The notes under the pieces: generated by a model
Seen by the model: only the letters and a program-made list of their open reading frames with translations
Databases searched by the model: none
Told to the model about the DNA's origin: nothing
NCBI GenBank assembly: GCA_012521995.1
Contig: JAAYLH010000106.1
Span: 1-63,105 of the forward strand
Reading direction: 5' to 3'
Source of the DNA: Bacteroidales bacterium
GTDB lineage: Bacteria > Bacteroidota > Bacteroidia > Bacteroidales > UBA7960
Length of the DNA: 63,105 bases
Shown: piece by piece, positions 36,817 to 45,417 of the stretch
How positions within the stretch are numbered: the first letter of the stretch is position 1
Layout of the letters: every line of letters starts with the position of its first letter
Made by a program: the position numbers and the translations under genes

Positions 36817-37785
36817 TTAGATTACTACTTCTGAAGCATAAAGGCTTCCATAATAGGAAAACCATGAACCACTTGGGGGATAACGATAGAGTATGGAAGA
36901 TTCGGCCAGCAGGAACATCTCGATCAGATCATCCTCAAAAGCGTTTTCGGCAGTTTTTTGATGAAGTTCGAGGGTAAAGCTAAGGTCGTGAAAGGTCTTC
37001 TCATAAGTAACCAGGTGGTCGATGTTGGTCTTAAAGAAATCGTGAACCTTTTCATTGTCGGTCGCCAAAAAGACGACATAATCTTTGGTATTCAGTTGCT
37101 TAATAATTTTCCGGAGTTCACTTTTTATGTGGTTAAAACGCTCTTCAGGCTTCATCCAATAAGGGCTGTGGTTGCTGTAGGGCAAGCTTTTATCGTAGTA
37201 ACGGATGTGAACCCCAATGACTTTTTTCCCTTTGAAATGTTTATCCCTGAAATCATCCAGGCGCTCCTGGTATTTTGGAGCCAACCGAAGGGCATCAAAA
37301 AAAGGTTTGATTTTATCCGGTTCAAGGAAGTTGAAGTGCGTATTGATGACCACTTTTCCTGCTCTTGCCCGGCCCCCTGATTCGATAAACCGGGTAAGCC
37401 ATTGCCGCCGTTTCTCCATCCAATGTTTTATGAATAATGGGGTTTGATCTCTGAGGATCTTATGGGCAGTTTCGCCCAGCAATGAGGGAATAAAAAGTTT
37501 CAATGGGAAAAGCGGAAGCCTCCTGTGAAGCCTTTTCCAGGGCTTAACAAATTCCTCGTATTGAATTTTTACCCCCCCGATTTCCCGGGGAACTTCAAAA
37601 AACCTCCCAAAAGAATTGATGGTTTTTTCTTTAAAATACATGGAGGGTGCCCAGCAGATCTCGAGGTCTCTGCCAGTCTGGCTGGCATAATACCAGGCGT
37701 GGGCAGTAGCCAGCAAGTTATCCCCCAACCCGGCATTTCGCCTGGCTACAACACTTTTTTTATTCCTTTTTTTTGACATCAGCAA
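36817..37785 (-). CDS. NodZ/FUT8-like (O-fucosyltransferase fold) glycosyltransferase
   Basis: A 322-residue protein. The N-terminal VVARRNAGLGDNLLATAHAWYYA is the GDP-binding-like opening seen in NodZ-type enzymes (G-x-G-D). The diagnostic donor-site segment is KVIGVHIRYYDKSLPYSN (about residues 193-210), with the HxR arginine of alpha-1,6-fucosyltransferases. YVVFLATDNEKVHDFF (about 235-250) corresponds to the conserved YLATDD segment, and a late LAESSILYRYPPSGSW matches the F-S-S-N-like acceptor or donor loop. GDP-fucose as donor is inferred from family only. ATG 37785 and 37779 are both possible starts. It belongs to the leftward transferase set. Confidence 0.65.
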   Translation of the reverse strand: MLMSKKRNKKSVVARRNAGLGDNLLATAHAWYYASQTGRDLEICWAPSMYFKEKTINSFGRFFEVPREIGGVKIQYEEFVKPWKRLHRRLPLFPLKLFIPSLLGETAHKILRDQTPLFIKHWMEKRRQWLTRFIESGGRARAGKVVINTHFNFLEPDKIKPFFDALRLAPKYQERLDDFRDKHFKGKKVIGVHIRYYDKSLPYSNHSPYWMKPEERFNHIKSELRKIIKQLNTKDYVVFLATDNEKVHDFFKTNIDHLVTYEKTFHDLSFTLELHQKTAENAFEDDLIEMFLLAESSILYRYPPSGSWFSYYGSLYASEVVI

Positions 37786-37848
37786 ATTTTTTTTTTAAAG
37801 CCCTTCTTTACCCAATGAACTGTTGCTCCATCGGGTCATTTGTTTCGG

Positions 37849-38862
37849 TCAGGCATGTCGCAGAAACTCACCGAAAGCTTTACCGAAATTTTCCCAGGAA
37901 TATTGGCTTGCAATTTTTTCACTTTCAAGGGGGTTTACTTCGTTGTGATGTTGCAGTTGTTTGTGTATCAAAGTTTTGATTTCCTGGAAAGAGTCGAAGG
38001 TGTAGACTTGATCCAAATCTTGAAAATCCTTAAATGCCCCGCAGTTTGGGCCAATGATTACCACGGGGTAAGCCAGGGACTTGGCAAAGGCCCCTGAGCT
38101 GAGAATGGAGTCCTGATGGTATGGAAAAAGAACGATACGACTCCTGCTGATCAAATCATGTAGTTGGTCATCGTCAATGAATTCATTTAAAAGGGACACT
38201 CCTTCCGGTTGAATTTGAAGGAGCTCCTGGTAGTATTCGTCGGAAGACACTTTCCCTGCTATAAGGATATTCCAGGGTCTGTGGTTCACTTCTTTGTTCA
38301 GGGAAAGCAGGAAGTTGTGTACGCCTTTATAGGGGGCAATGTTTCCCCAGATCAAAACATCGATGTCCTTTTCTCTAATAAGTTGGGCCGGAGGCTTGTC
38401 GATGGGGTGGGGGAAAAAGAAGACCCGTTTCGGCTTGCGTGAAAAAGTTTGAATAAAATCAACGCCTTCCCGGGCGTGGGTCACCAGGAAATTGCTGTGT
38501 TGTATTAAACTTCGGGCAATAAAGCTTTTTATCCTTCGCCTTTTCTCGGAATGTGAAAGTTTGTTGTGGACTACGTAAACGATGCTTATTTTTCGTAACC
38601 TGAAGACAGGAATCATAACCGTCAACAAGATGGCCTGAAACAACCCGAATTTTCTGTCAACGATGTTTTCTGGCCAGTGAAGAAATACCGTGTCTGCCTC
38701 CCCCAGATATTTCAATATATCGGCAATTCCCTTATTGGAAGGTTTGTCGCTATTTAAAAAATGAAATTTTTCCTTCAGTGAACCCATAAAATGCTCGAGG
38801 TAAGGATTGTGTAAATCCTTTGCAGCTCGGGAAGAGATTGGGTAGATATAGGCTTTTTGCAT
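37849..38862 (-). CDS. Glycosyltransferase, GT-B fold
   Basis: A 337-residue GT-B transferase. The N-terminal domain contains FLHWPENI (about 60-67) and IVYVVHNKLSH (about 93-103), both typical of capsule transferases in Bacteroidota. The C-terminal domain begins VLIWGNIAPYKGVHNFL (about 168-184), then SRIVLFPYHQDSILSSGAFAKSLAYPVVI (about 243-271), the usual donor-binding loop where S-G-A replaces the more common E-x7-E glutamates. A short hydrophobic stretch near residue 78 may touch the membrane. It is the first gene of the leftward set, with 484 bp of gene-free DNA upstream. Confidence 0.85.
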   Translation of the reverse strand: MQKAYIYPISSRAAKDLHNPYLEHFMGSLKEKFHFLNSDKPSNKGIADILKYLGEADTVFLHWPENIVDRKFGLFQAILLTVMIPVFRLRKISIVYVVHNKLSHSEKRRRIKSFIARSLIQHSNFLVTHAREGVDFIQTFSRKPKRVFFFPHPIDKPPAQLIREKDIDVLIWGNIAPYKGVHNFLLSLNKEVNHRPWNILIAGKVSSDEYYQELLQIQPEGVSLLNEFIDDDQLHDLISRSRIVLFPYHQDSILSSGAFAKSLAYPVVIIGPNCGAFKDFQDLDQVYTFDSFQEIKTLIHKQLQHHNEVNPLESEKIASQYSWENFGKAFGEFLRHA

Positions 38863-39346
38863 ATTGCTTCACATTCAGCGCCTGGTCAATGGCACAAAGG
38901 CCTGACACTTTACCCATGAATGAATTGATGGTTGCTATCAATAAAGTTAAGGATTTTATTTCCAATATTAAAATTTTGTCTACAGAAAAATGTGTGGATT
39001 GGACTTAAGAAAGATATTACTTGTTTTGATAAGGTTTCGATGCTAAAAAAGCTTTATTTGACGCGGGAAGCATGATTTTTTTTCGTAATAGCCAAGGGCC
39101 ATCAGTTCGTTGAAATTGTTTGCCTAAACGGTGAAACTTTCTTTTTTTTCTTTTTTTTGAGTTTGTTTGCTAAATAGTATAATTGTTCCTATAAAACATA
39201 TAAATTTATAGTAACATTTTAATATTAAAAGCAGGCAATTGTCTGTGTAATGCCGGTAAAACCTGAATGAGCGTCATTTTTGTAGGGGAAAGGCTTGTTT
39301 CCCTGATGGTAAAGGCCGCGAAAATGGACGTTATATTTTTTTAGGG
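38863..39346. other. Divergent gene-free stretch between a transferase set and the flippase
   Basis: A+T-rich, no coding signal, no strong hairpin or TAnnTTTG box seen. It must carry promoters for both the leftward transferases (start 38862) and the flippase (start 39347). Confidence 0.4.
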
Positions 39347-40864
39347 ATGAGTGAAAATAAAAAGTTGTTTGCAAAGAATTCGCTTTCAGGAGTGATTCAA
39401 AAACTCCTGATTGCCATTCTTACCTTCATTACCATTCCGGTCTTTATGAGCCTGTTGGGTGCTGAACTTTTTGGGATCTTTGCCATCATCAGCACCATTG
39501 GTGATTTGTCAAGACTTACCAATGTCGGGTTTCATATAGCACTGATCAAGTTTCTTTCCTTCCAGGGGAAAAGTCGTGAGTCCTCTCAGGATATAATTGT
39601 AGCCTTTGTCTCGATGCTGGCCATAATGATCCTAATGGGGGCCGTTCTGTTGCTCTTTAACGAATTCATTATTCTGAAAATTCTGAATGTTGGGAAAGAC
39701 TACCTTGGGCCAAGTAAGTTCCTGTTCAATTGTCTTGTATTTGCCAATGCCCTTTTGTTTATCGGAATGCCTTTCAGTGCCGTGCTTGAATCCCTTAAAC
39801 AGATCTATAAGGTAAATATTATGCAATTTGTGTATAGTATTATCTACTGGTCGCTGATCCTATTATTTGTTTCTTTTGGGGGCGGTCTTGAGTTGGTTGG
39901 GATTGCCATTCTGGTTGCCGCCTTGGTGTGGTTTGTTTTTACCGTCATACTTTCGCTCAGGGCTTGGGGGCCCATTGATATGGATGGGTTCAGGGGGTAT
40001 TATAGGGCCTCAGTGAGAAAGCAATTGGGTTATGGCCTGAAGGTTTATTTGTCTGGGGTGTTGGGTTTATTTACCGAACCACTGATCAAAGTGCTGGTGT
40101 CAAATTTCTTTGGGGTGACCTTTGTGGGGTTTGTGGATATCGGGCTAAGGGTTCGTAATCAGTTAACACGAATTTTAAAAGGGGGGTTGTGGCCTTTATT
40201 CCAATATTTTTCCGAAATGCAGGACAAGAAAAAGGCTGCTTTTTTAGTGAAAGATGTGCAGGAAAAACTGATTGTGGGACTCATTCCGATTTCTGTCATT
40301 TTGCTTTTTGCAACAAATGCCCTGGTAAGCTTCTGGATCGGAGAAAATGTGGACGTTATCACCAACGTGCTCCTTGTTATTACGGTAGGCTCTTTTTTCG
40401 GGAGCCTTTCAGTGGATCCTTTAGGCATTTATCTAGGCGTTAACCACCCCTTACGGCTTTTCTACAACCAGATTTTTATGATCATCGGAATTTCGATTCC
40501 CCTTCTTATTTTCCAGGAGTTTTTTGGTTTTAAGGCTGTTTACCTTGGTTTTTTACTTTCCTATATTGCGAGCTTCTCCCATATGATGTATTGTCAGAGA
40601 ATCTATTTAAATAATATGATATTCAGTGAGAAAAGCAAGTTTCTAAAACTTGTGGTATATATTGCTTCGCTGGTATCCCTTGGTCTGATTATTCACTTTC
40701 TCAAATTTTCTCCTCTCATTATCCTTATAATTACTCCGCCTTTAATGGCTTTATTTGCTTATTTTCTGATAAGGGAATTAAAGTTGGTAACCAAACAAGA
40801 CCTGTATGTTTATCTGGATGAAAATCATTTTATTACGAAGAAACTGGACAGGTTATTCAAATAA
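39347..40864 (+). CDS. Wzx-like oligosaccharide flippase
   Basis: A 505-residue inner-membrane protein with about 14 predicted helices, the size and topology of Wzx/MOP-superfamily flippases that turn lipid-linked repeat units to the periplasm. Typical features: an N-terminal KNSLSGVIQKLLIAILTFITIPVFM helix, GAELFGIFAIISTIGDLSRLTNVGFHIAL (about 39-67, as in PST-type transporters), and the second-half GFVDIGLRVRNQLTRILKGGLWPLF. It stands alone on the plus strand between two leftward sets and converges with the GT39-like gene. Together with the Wzy-like and Wza/Wzc genes it completes a Wzx/Wzy pathway. Confidence 0.9.
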   Translation: MSENKKLFAKNSLSGVIQKLLIAILTFITIPVFMSLLGAELFGIFAIISTIGDLSRLTNVGFHIALIKFLSFQGKSRESSQDIIVAFVSMLAIMILMGAVLLLFNEFIILKILNVGKDYLGPSKFLFNCLVFANALLFIGMPFSAVLESLKQIYKVNIMQFVYSIIYWSLILLFVSFGGGLELVGIAILVAALVWFVFTVILSLRAWGPIDMDGFRGYYRASVRKQLGYGLKVYLSGVLGLFTEPLIKVLVSNFFGVTFVGFVDIGLRVRNQLTRILKGGLWPLFQYFSEMQDKKKAAFLVKDVQEKLIVGLIPISVILLFATNALVSFWIGENVDVITNVLLVITVGSFFGSLSVDPLGIYLGVNHPLRLFYNQIFMIIGISIPLLIFQEFFGFKAVYLGFLLSYIASFSHMMYCQRIYLNNMIFSEKSKFLKLVVYIASLVSLGLIIHFLKFSPLIILIITPPLMALFAYFLIRELKLVTKQDLYVYLDENHFITKKLDRLFK

Positions 40865-41001
40865 TGTATTCCCGAAATGCAAGGCTGGAGAAAATGCCTT
40901 TTATGTCATTCTGCCAAAATTTTCATATTATTTAGAATTCCCGGGTAAATGCAAAATTTTTTCCTGGAACTATGGGTGAAGACCATGGTAATGAAACTTT
41001 T

Positions 41002-42546
41002 TTAATATGCTTCCTTGTTGTTGATATATTGCTGGATTACAATATCTCCGTGGTATGAAAAGGTATTTTTTTTAACAAACAAGGAATCAAATATTTGATC
41101 AACCATTTCGATATTAAAATCAATGCCATGCAATTCAGTAAGCCATGGGGGTGTTAACAGGAAGATTTTCGGGGCATTTCTGGTTTTGTCCAGGATCTGG
41201 GGAATGGCTTCACCTTTTGAATGGAAGATCCACTTGTTAATATTATAACTTTCCCTATAATCATGCGTAAGGGGCAGCATTTCTATTGTAGGGAAATTTT
41301 GGGGTGAATAATATTTCAATACTCTGCCTACTGCTTCGGGGTATGCGATTATAATGTCGTTCTTGTCATAATTCTCAGCCAAATATCCTGCTGCATCCTT
41401 GTATCCGTTATGAACATTGAATTTATTAATATTTAAAAATGAAACGAGATAAATTATTAAAAAAAGAAAGTATAAGCTTATTTTGGAAGTTTTCTTATGG
41501 GATTCGTTAGAAAACAACATAACAACAAGAATTAGTAGAACAAATAATGGGATAACATGTCTGGGCATCACAAAATCCCAATTAAAAATTACAAAAAGGC
41601 TTGAAAAGAAGAATAGCAGTAAAACGAAAATTATCAGCATAGATTTATTTTTCTCATTTAAGTTTTTAAAATTCTTAAAGAGAAAAAACAGGATTGGAAA
41701 AAGAAAGGCCACGATTAAGAACACTCTCATTGCAAACCTATAAGTTCTGGAAAGGCCAAGCCACTTGTAATCTGTTATGAAGTTCTCGAGTCTGCTGGTT
41801 AAGAAAATAATATACTCTTTTATCGATGGGGTTCCAAAAACATAATCGGCATAAGTGTTGGTTTGCTTTTGGATATCGAGGATTATTGGGATAAGGCTTA
41901 TTAAGGGAAAGAACATACATAAAATGAATGAAATGAAGGCTGAGAACTTTCTCTGAATCAGTAGGGTTATCCCAAGTGAAAGCAATAAAAACCCAAGATA
42001 ATAATGACTATAAAGGGCAAAGGCAGAAAGAAGGCTAAACAAGACAAAGGGAACAGGTCCTTTTTTATCATTATAAAATACCTTGAAAAATGAATACAGC
42101 AGCAGTAAGCTTAAGAATATTGTGAAAGAGATGTTTCTGATAATAAAAGAAGAAGTCAGGAAGAAGGGGTTAAGCACAAACAACAGGGACAGGAAAGCGG
42201 CTGTTCTTTGGGGGACAAACAGGGAAAGAAGCTTATAAAGGGTTATTAATCCTGCAATGGAAAAGATCAAGGATAGTAGTTGAGCATGAAAAACAGAACC
42301 ATCAATAAAACGCCAAAGTTTAAGGGACAGGAAATAAAGCGGGGCCTGATTTTCAAAATCCATGGCTTGATGGTACACCCTGCCCAGGGGTATGGATGTG
42401 GTTTCCAGTGAGTTAATTTCATCGATGGAGATTTTGTATTTTTGCGCAATAAGCAGGAATAATAAAATCAGAAGAATAGTTATGCCGAAAACAATGTTTC
42501 GCGGCTTAAATATTTTTCTCAGATTCCCCGGTAAGTTTTGTTTCAT
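41002..42546 (-). CDS. ArnT/PMT-like membrane glycosyltransferase (GT-C fold)
   Basis: A 514-residue protein with about 11-12 membrane helices. The first periplasmic loop holds the catalytic acidic residue (SIDEINSLETTSIPL, about residues 39-53), as in PMT/ArnT GT-C enzymes that use polyprenyl-phosphate sugars. A periplasmic C-terminal domain (about 395-514) follows. The gene is visibly more A+T-rich than its operon neighbours, suggesting a different origin. Its ATG overlaps the stop of the upstream DPM1-like gene by 4 bp. That gene would supply the lipid-linked sugar donor for this transferase, a well-known pairing. Confidence 0.85.
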   Translation of the reverse strand: MKQNLPGNLRKIFKPRNIVFGITILLILLFLLIAQKYKISIDEINSLETTSIPLGRVYHQAMDFENQAPLYFLSLKLWRFIDGSVFHAQLLSLIFSIAGLITLYKLLSLFVPQRTAAFLSLLFVLNPFFLTSSFIIRNISFTIFLSLLLLYSFFKVFYNDKKGPVPFVLFSLLSAFALYSHYYLGFLLLSLGITLLIQRKFSAFISFILCMFFPLISLIPIILDIQKQTNTYADYVFGTPSIKEYIIFLTSRLENFITDYKWLGLSRTYRFAMRVFLIVAFLFPILFFLFKNFKNLNEKNKSMLIIFVLLLFFFSSLFVIFNWDFVMPRHVIPLFVLLILVVMLFSNESHKKTSKISLYFLFLIIYLVSFLNINKFNVHNGYKDAAGYLAENYDKNDIIIAYPEAVGRVLKYYSPQNFPTIEMLPLTHDYRESYNINKWIFHSKGEAIPQILDKTRNAPKIFLLTPPWLTELHGIDFNIEMVDQIFDSLFVKKNTFSYHGDIVIQQYINNKEAY

Positions 42547-43577
42547 CTTCTTTTAAGATTGGATGTTAAGTGGAAAAGTTCCTCGAAATATCGTTTGTTC
42601 TGTAAGGACAAAAATCCTATTGCAAAAAAGATAAAAGATAAGAGGAGGGTAAACCCCCCTACAAAAAATGAATGCGGTCTTTTTTGAAACACCAGGGAAA
42701 CCGCCTGTGAGAATCGTTCGTCAAAATAGCCCCCGGTGACCACAACATCGGGATAAACATTGAATGTATTGATAAAGATCCAAACAATGATGTACAATGC
42801 GATAAGAAAAAGCAGGAACCCTGCACCCAGGAAGAAAATGTAGGGCCTGAAAATAAATCCACTCATCAGACCGGAAAAGATGCTTTTGAGAATTCTCATA
42901 TTAGACGTTCTTTTCCCCTTCAACTTGTTTTGTTCGGTCCAGTCGAGGTGCGCAGGGACCTCCACAATCCTTGCCCTAAGGATCATCGCTTTATATAAGA
43001 TTTCAGGATTGACTTCGTAATCCTTAGTCTTAAGGTTGAGGTTCTGAATGAAGTCGGTGCGGAAGCCCCTGACCATTCCGGTATAGGTGTGGAATTTCTC
43101 TTGAGCTGCCAGGCGCATAAAGCGGTTGACGCAACGGCTCAGAAAAGCCCTCATAAAAGGCACCGCAGTAACCTTCCCTCCTTTCATGTATGGAGAGGCT
43201 ATCACGACGTGGGCTTGGGTGGTGATCAGGGTATCGACAATTTTCTCAATGTGTTCTACCCCATAGCTTAGGTCCAGATCCAGGACCACGGTGTAATCCC
43301 CTTGTGCATTGCTGAATCCCGTTTTCAGGGCATTCCCCAGGTTCAGGTTTACGATATGATGACAGACCTTAACGCGCGGGTTTTCTCGGGCAAAGTCGTC
43401 TGCCAGTTTGCCTGTTTGATCCTTGCTGCCATCGTTAACAAAAACAATCTCCCAGTCGTATTTTCCCTCCAAACCCTTCATGTAATTGCAGATTGTGGTC
43501 AGGTTGGGTATGATGAGGGCTTCCTCATTGTAGCCTGGAATTACAATGGATACCATTGGTTTTTGCTCTTCTTTCAT
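42543..43577 (-). CDS. DPM1-like polyprenyl-phosphate glycosyltransferase (GT2 with membrane tail)
   Basis: Makes a polyprenyl-phosphate-linked sugar from an NDP-sugar. 344 residues from ATG 43577; the frame is open to 43679, but the later ATG sits 2 bp after the upstream stop and gives the normal start (VSIVIPGYNEE). GT-A signatures: FVNDGSKDQT (about 45-54) and VVLDLDLSYG (about 95-104, DxD). An amphipathic region (MRILKSIFSGLMSGF) and two to three C-terminal helices (about 240-330) follow. It is the sixth gene of the seven-gene leftward operon and feeds the GT-C gene it overlaps. Confidence 0.9.
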   Translation of the reverse strand: MKEEQKPMVSIVIPGYNEEALIIPNLTTICNYMKGLEGKYDWEIVFVNDGSKDQTGKLADDFARENPRVKVCHHIVNLNLGNALKTGFSNAQGDYTVVLDLDLSYGVEHIEKIVDTLITTQAHVVIASPYMKGGKVTAVPFMRAFLSRCVNRFMRLAAQEKFHTYTGMVRGFRTDFIQNLNLKTKDYEVNPEILYKAMILRARIVEVPAHLDWTEQNKLKGKRTSNMRILKSIFSGLMSGFIFRPYIFFLGAGFLLFLIALYIIVWIFINTFNVYPDVVVTGGYFDERFSQAVSLVFQKRPHSFFVGGFTLLLSFIFFAIGFLSLQNKRYFEELFHLTSNLKRR

Positions 43578-43579
43578 GG

Positions 43580-44437
43580 TTATTTGGTGTTTTTTTGATA
43601 GATGGCATAAAATAAATCTTCTGAAGGATATGGGATTCTTGCCTTTTGGGGGATAATCCTTTCCAGGCCTTTTAGCCATTTTAAACTTTTGCTGGACTCA
43701 AATTTGTATCGCAACAAGGAACGTGCATGCTCACCCAAAATTTTTTTGCCGGGTCTCCCCCTGGAAATAAGTCTAAAGCCATAATGCCCCATCAGCAGGT
43801 CAAGGGACTTTTTGCTGAAAAAATTCAGGGTGGATGGAGGGCTGTATTCGTGCCAGTATTGCCCCAAAAGCCGTGCTGAGAGGCTGTTTTTGTTCCAGGT
43901 TTCAACCAAAACATACCCTCCCTCTTTAACTTTTTCGGAAACATGCTTCATGGATTTGCCTAAATCAAACAGGTGGGCAATGACCTGGATCAACAGGACC
44001 AGGTCAAAGCTTTGGGCAAAGCTGGCTTCCTCAAGGGTGCCTGTCCGGATATCCATGTGCAGGTTTTCCCTCCCATAGACAGCCATATGTTCGTTGGGCT
44101 CGATGCCCATGGTTCTCCAACCTGCATTTTCAAAGCCTTTCATGATAAAACCTGCCGCTGCACCAACATCAAGCAGCAAACCCGGCTGAAGGTGTCTGGA
44201 AAGCAATTTGGCATATTTTTCCCCTCGCCTGATCAATATGTCTTTTTCAAGGGTATAATCAGGATACCCATATTTTCCCCCATAGAAATAACGGTCGGAA
44301 TAGATTTCCTTAATTTCTTGCGGCTTTAAAGTAATGTCAGTAAAGGCATGCTGGCATTCAGTACAGTTCATAATGCTGTAGCCATTCACAACGAATTTTT
44401 GTCGGTAAGCTTCCTTTCCTCCCAAGGGGCATCCCAT
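43580..44437 (-). CDS. Class I SAM-dependent methyltransferase
   Basis: A 285-residue methyltransferase. The N-terminus has paired cysteines (MNCTECQHAF, about 23-32) like the zinc-ribbon of sugar C- and O-methyltransferases, although the first pair is reduced to GCPLGG. SAM motif I is LLLDVGAAAGFIMKGFENAG (about 87-106), the acidic ribose ligand is in MGIEPNE (about 110-116), and motif II-III is SFDLVLLIQVIAHL (about 142-155) with GGYVLVETWN. The target is probably a sugar of the repeat unit. It lies 2 bp from both neighbours in the operon. Confidence 0.9.
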   Translation of the reverse strand: MGCPLGGKEAYRQKFVVNGYSIMNCTECQHAFTDITLKPQEIKEIYSDRYFYGGKYGYPDYTLEKDILIRRGEKYAKLLSRHLQPGLLLDVGAAAGFIMKGFENAGWRTMGIEPNEHMAVYGRENLHMDIRTGTLEEASFAQSFDLVLLIQVIAHLFDLGKSMKHVSEKVKEGGYVLVETWNKNSLSARLLGQYWHEYSPPSTLNFFSKKSLDLLMGHYGFRLISRGRPGKKILGEHARSLLRYKFESSKSLKWLKGLERIIPQKARIPYPSEDLFYAIYQKNTK

Positions 44438-44439
44438 GT

Positions 44440-45417
44440 TTATTGCTTTTTGACGGTACGGGTTTTCAAATTTCTTTGGCTGTATAATTCTGAAAAGCCA
44501 TTCATGGAGTTCAGGCTGAAGTTTCTTTTTAATTGATATAGAACATATTTGAATACTTTTACCTTTCTCTTCGTCGCAAGGTTCATCCCCGGGAAAAAGC
44601 TCAATGCCTCAATCTTATCTCCGCCAATGATGTCCAGGGGGTGAAGCAAAAAGCTGATGGGCGTCCGGGTGATTTTGCACAGGCTGATGGCCAGCCAGAG
44701 GTATATCTTCATCAGGGCTATTGAAAAATTGCTCAGGTAGAGCAGGTAGCTCAGGTGAAAGGGGAATTTAAACACCGGCATGGTAGTTACCGGAATTTCC
44801 ATGATCTTTTTCCCATTGCCAAGGTCCCAGTGATAGGGTTTAAGGCTTCTGAATCCTTCGCTGAACTTTCCGAACAGCTCCTTGCGGGCTTTTTTCTCTT
44901 CTTTTGAGAGGTCAGACTTCCAGAAGTAGTATTTCCGTGCCAGGGGGCCCAGGTAGGTGGGCAGGGTGGAGGCATCGAATAGGTAACCCCTTTGTTCCAG
45001 CACCCTGAGCAAGTCGATGCTCCAGCTAAACCCGGGGCCCCTGAATCCTTTCGGGGTTTTGCCTGTCGCCTGCCTGATCCCCTCTTCTGCCCTGATGATC
45101 TCCTGTTCAATCTGCTCAGGACTGTAGGTCTGCAGCCAGGATTCATGGTGATAAGAGTGATTGCCCACTTCGTGGCCCCGGTCAACGATCATTTTCAGAT
45201 ACCGCCGGTTTTCTTCCCGCTCGGTGTCTTTTCCCACAATGAAAAAAGTAATCTTCAGATCCAGCTCATCCAGGATGTCGAGCACATGCGGGATGAAAAT
45301 GTCGAAATACGAAGGGTACTGGTCCCAGCCCTCGTCCCCGTGGATCTTCATATACGACCACTGGTTATCCAGGTCAAGCGAAATGCAGGCCAGCGGTTTA
45401 GATTTCTTGCTCATCAA
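44440..45417 (-). CDS. Polysaccharide deacetylase (NodB/CE4)
   Basis: Removes N- or O-acetyl groups from a sugar. The 325-residue protein has the CE4 motifs: the catalytic and metal aspartates D15 and D17 (SLDLDNQW), the metal histidines H87 and H91 (GNHSYHH), and R126 in GFRGPGFSWS. There is no signal peptide and no membrane anchor near the N-terminus, so it probably acts in the cytoplasm or on lipid-linked precursors, like the PIG-L/NodB-type enzymes of capsule pathways. A hydrophobic segment lies near residue 225. Its start overlaps the end of the FAD gene by 20 bp. Confidence 0.9.
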   Translation of the reverse strand: MMSKKSKPLACISLDLDNQWSYMKIHGDEGWDQYPSYFDIFIPHVLDILDELDLKITFFIVGKDTEREENRRYLKMIVDRGHEVGNHSYHHESWLQTYSPEQIEQEIIRAEEGIRQATGKTPKGFRGPGFSWSIDLLRVLEQRGYLFDASTLPTYLGPLARKYYFWKSDLSKEEKKARKELFGKFSEGFRSLKPYHWDLGNGKKIMEIPVTTMPVFKFPFHLSYLLYLSNFSIALMKIYLWLAISLCKITRTPISFLLHPLDIIGGDKIEALSFFPGMNLATKRKVKVFKYVLYQLKRNFSLNSMNGFSELYSQRNLKTRTVKKQ

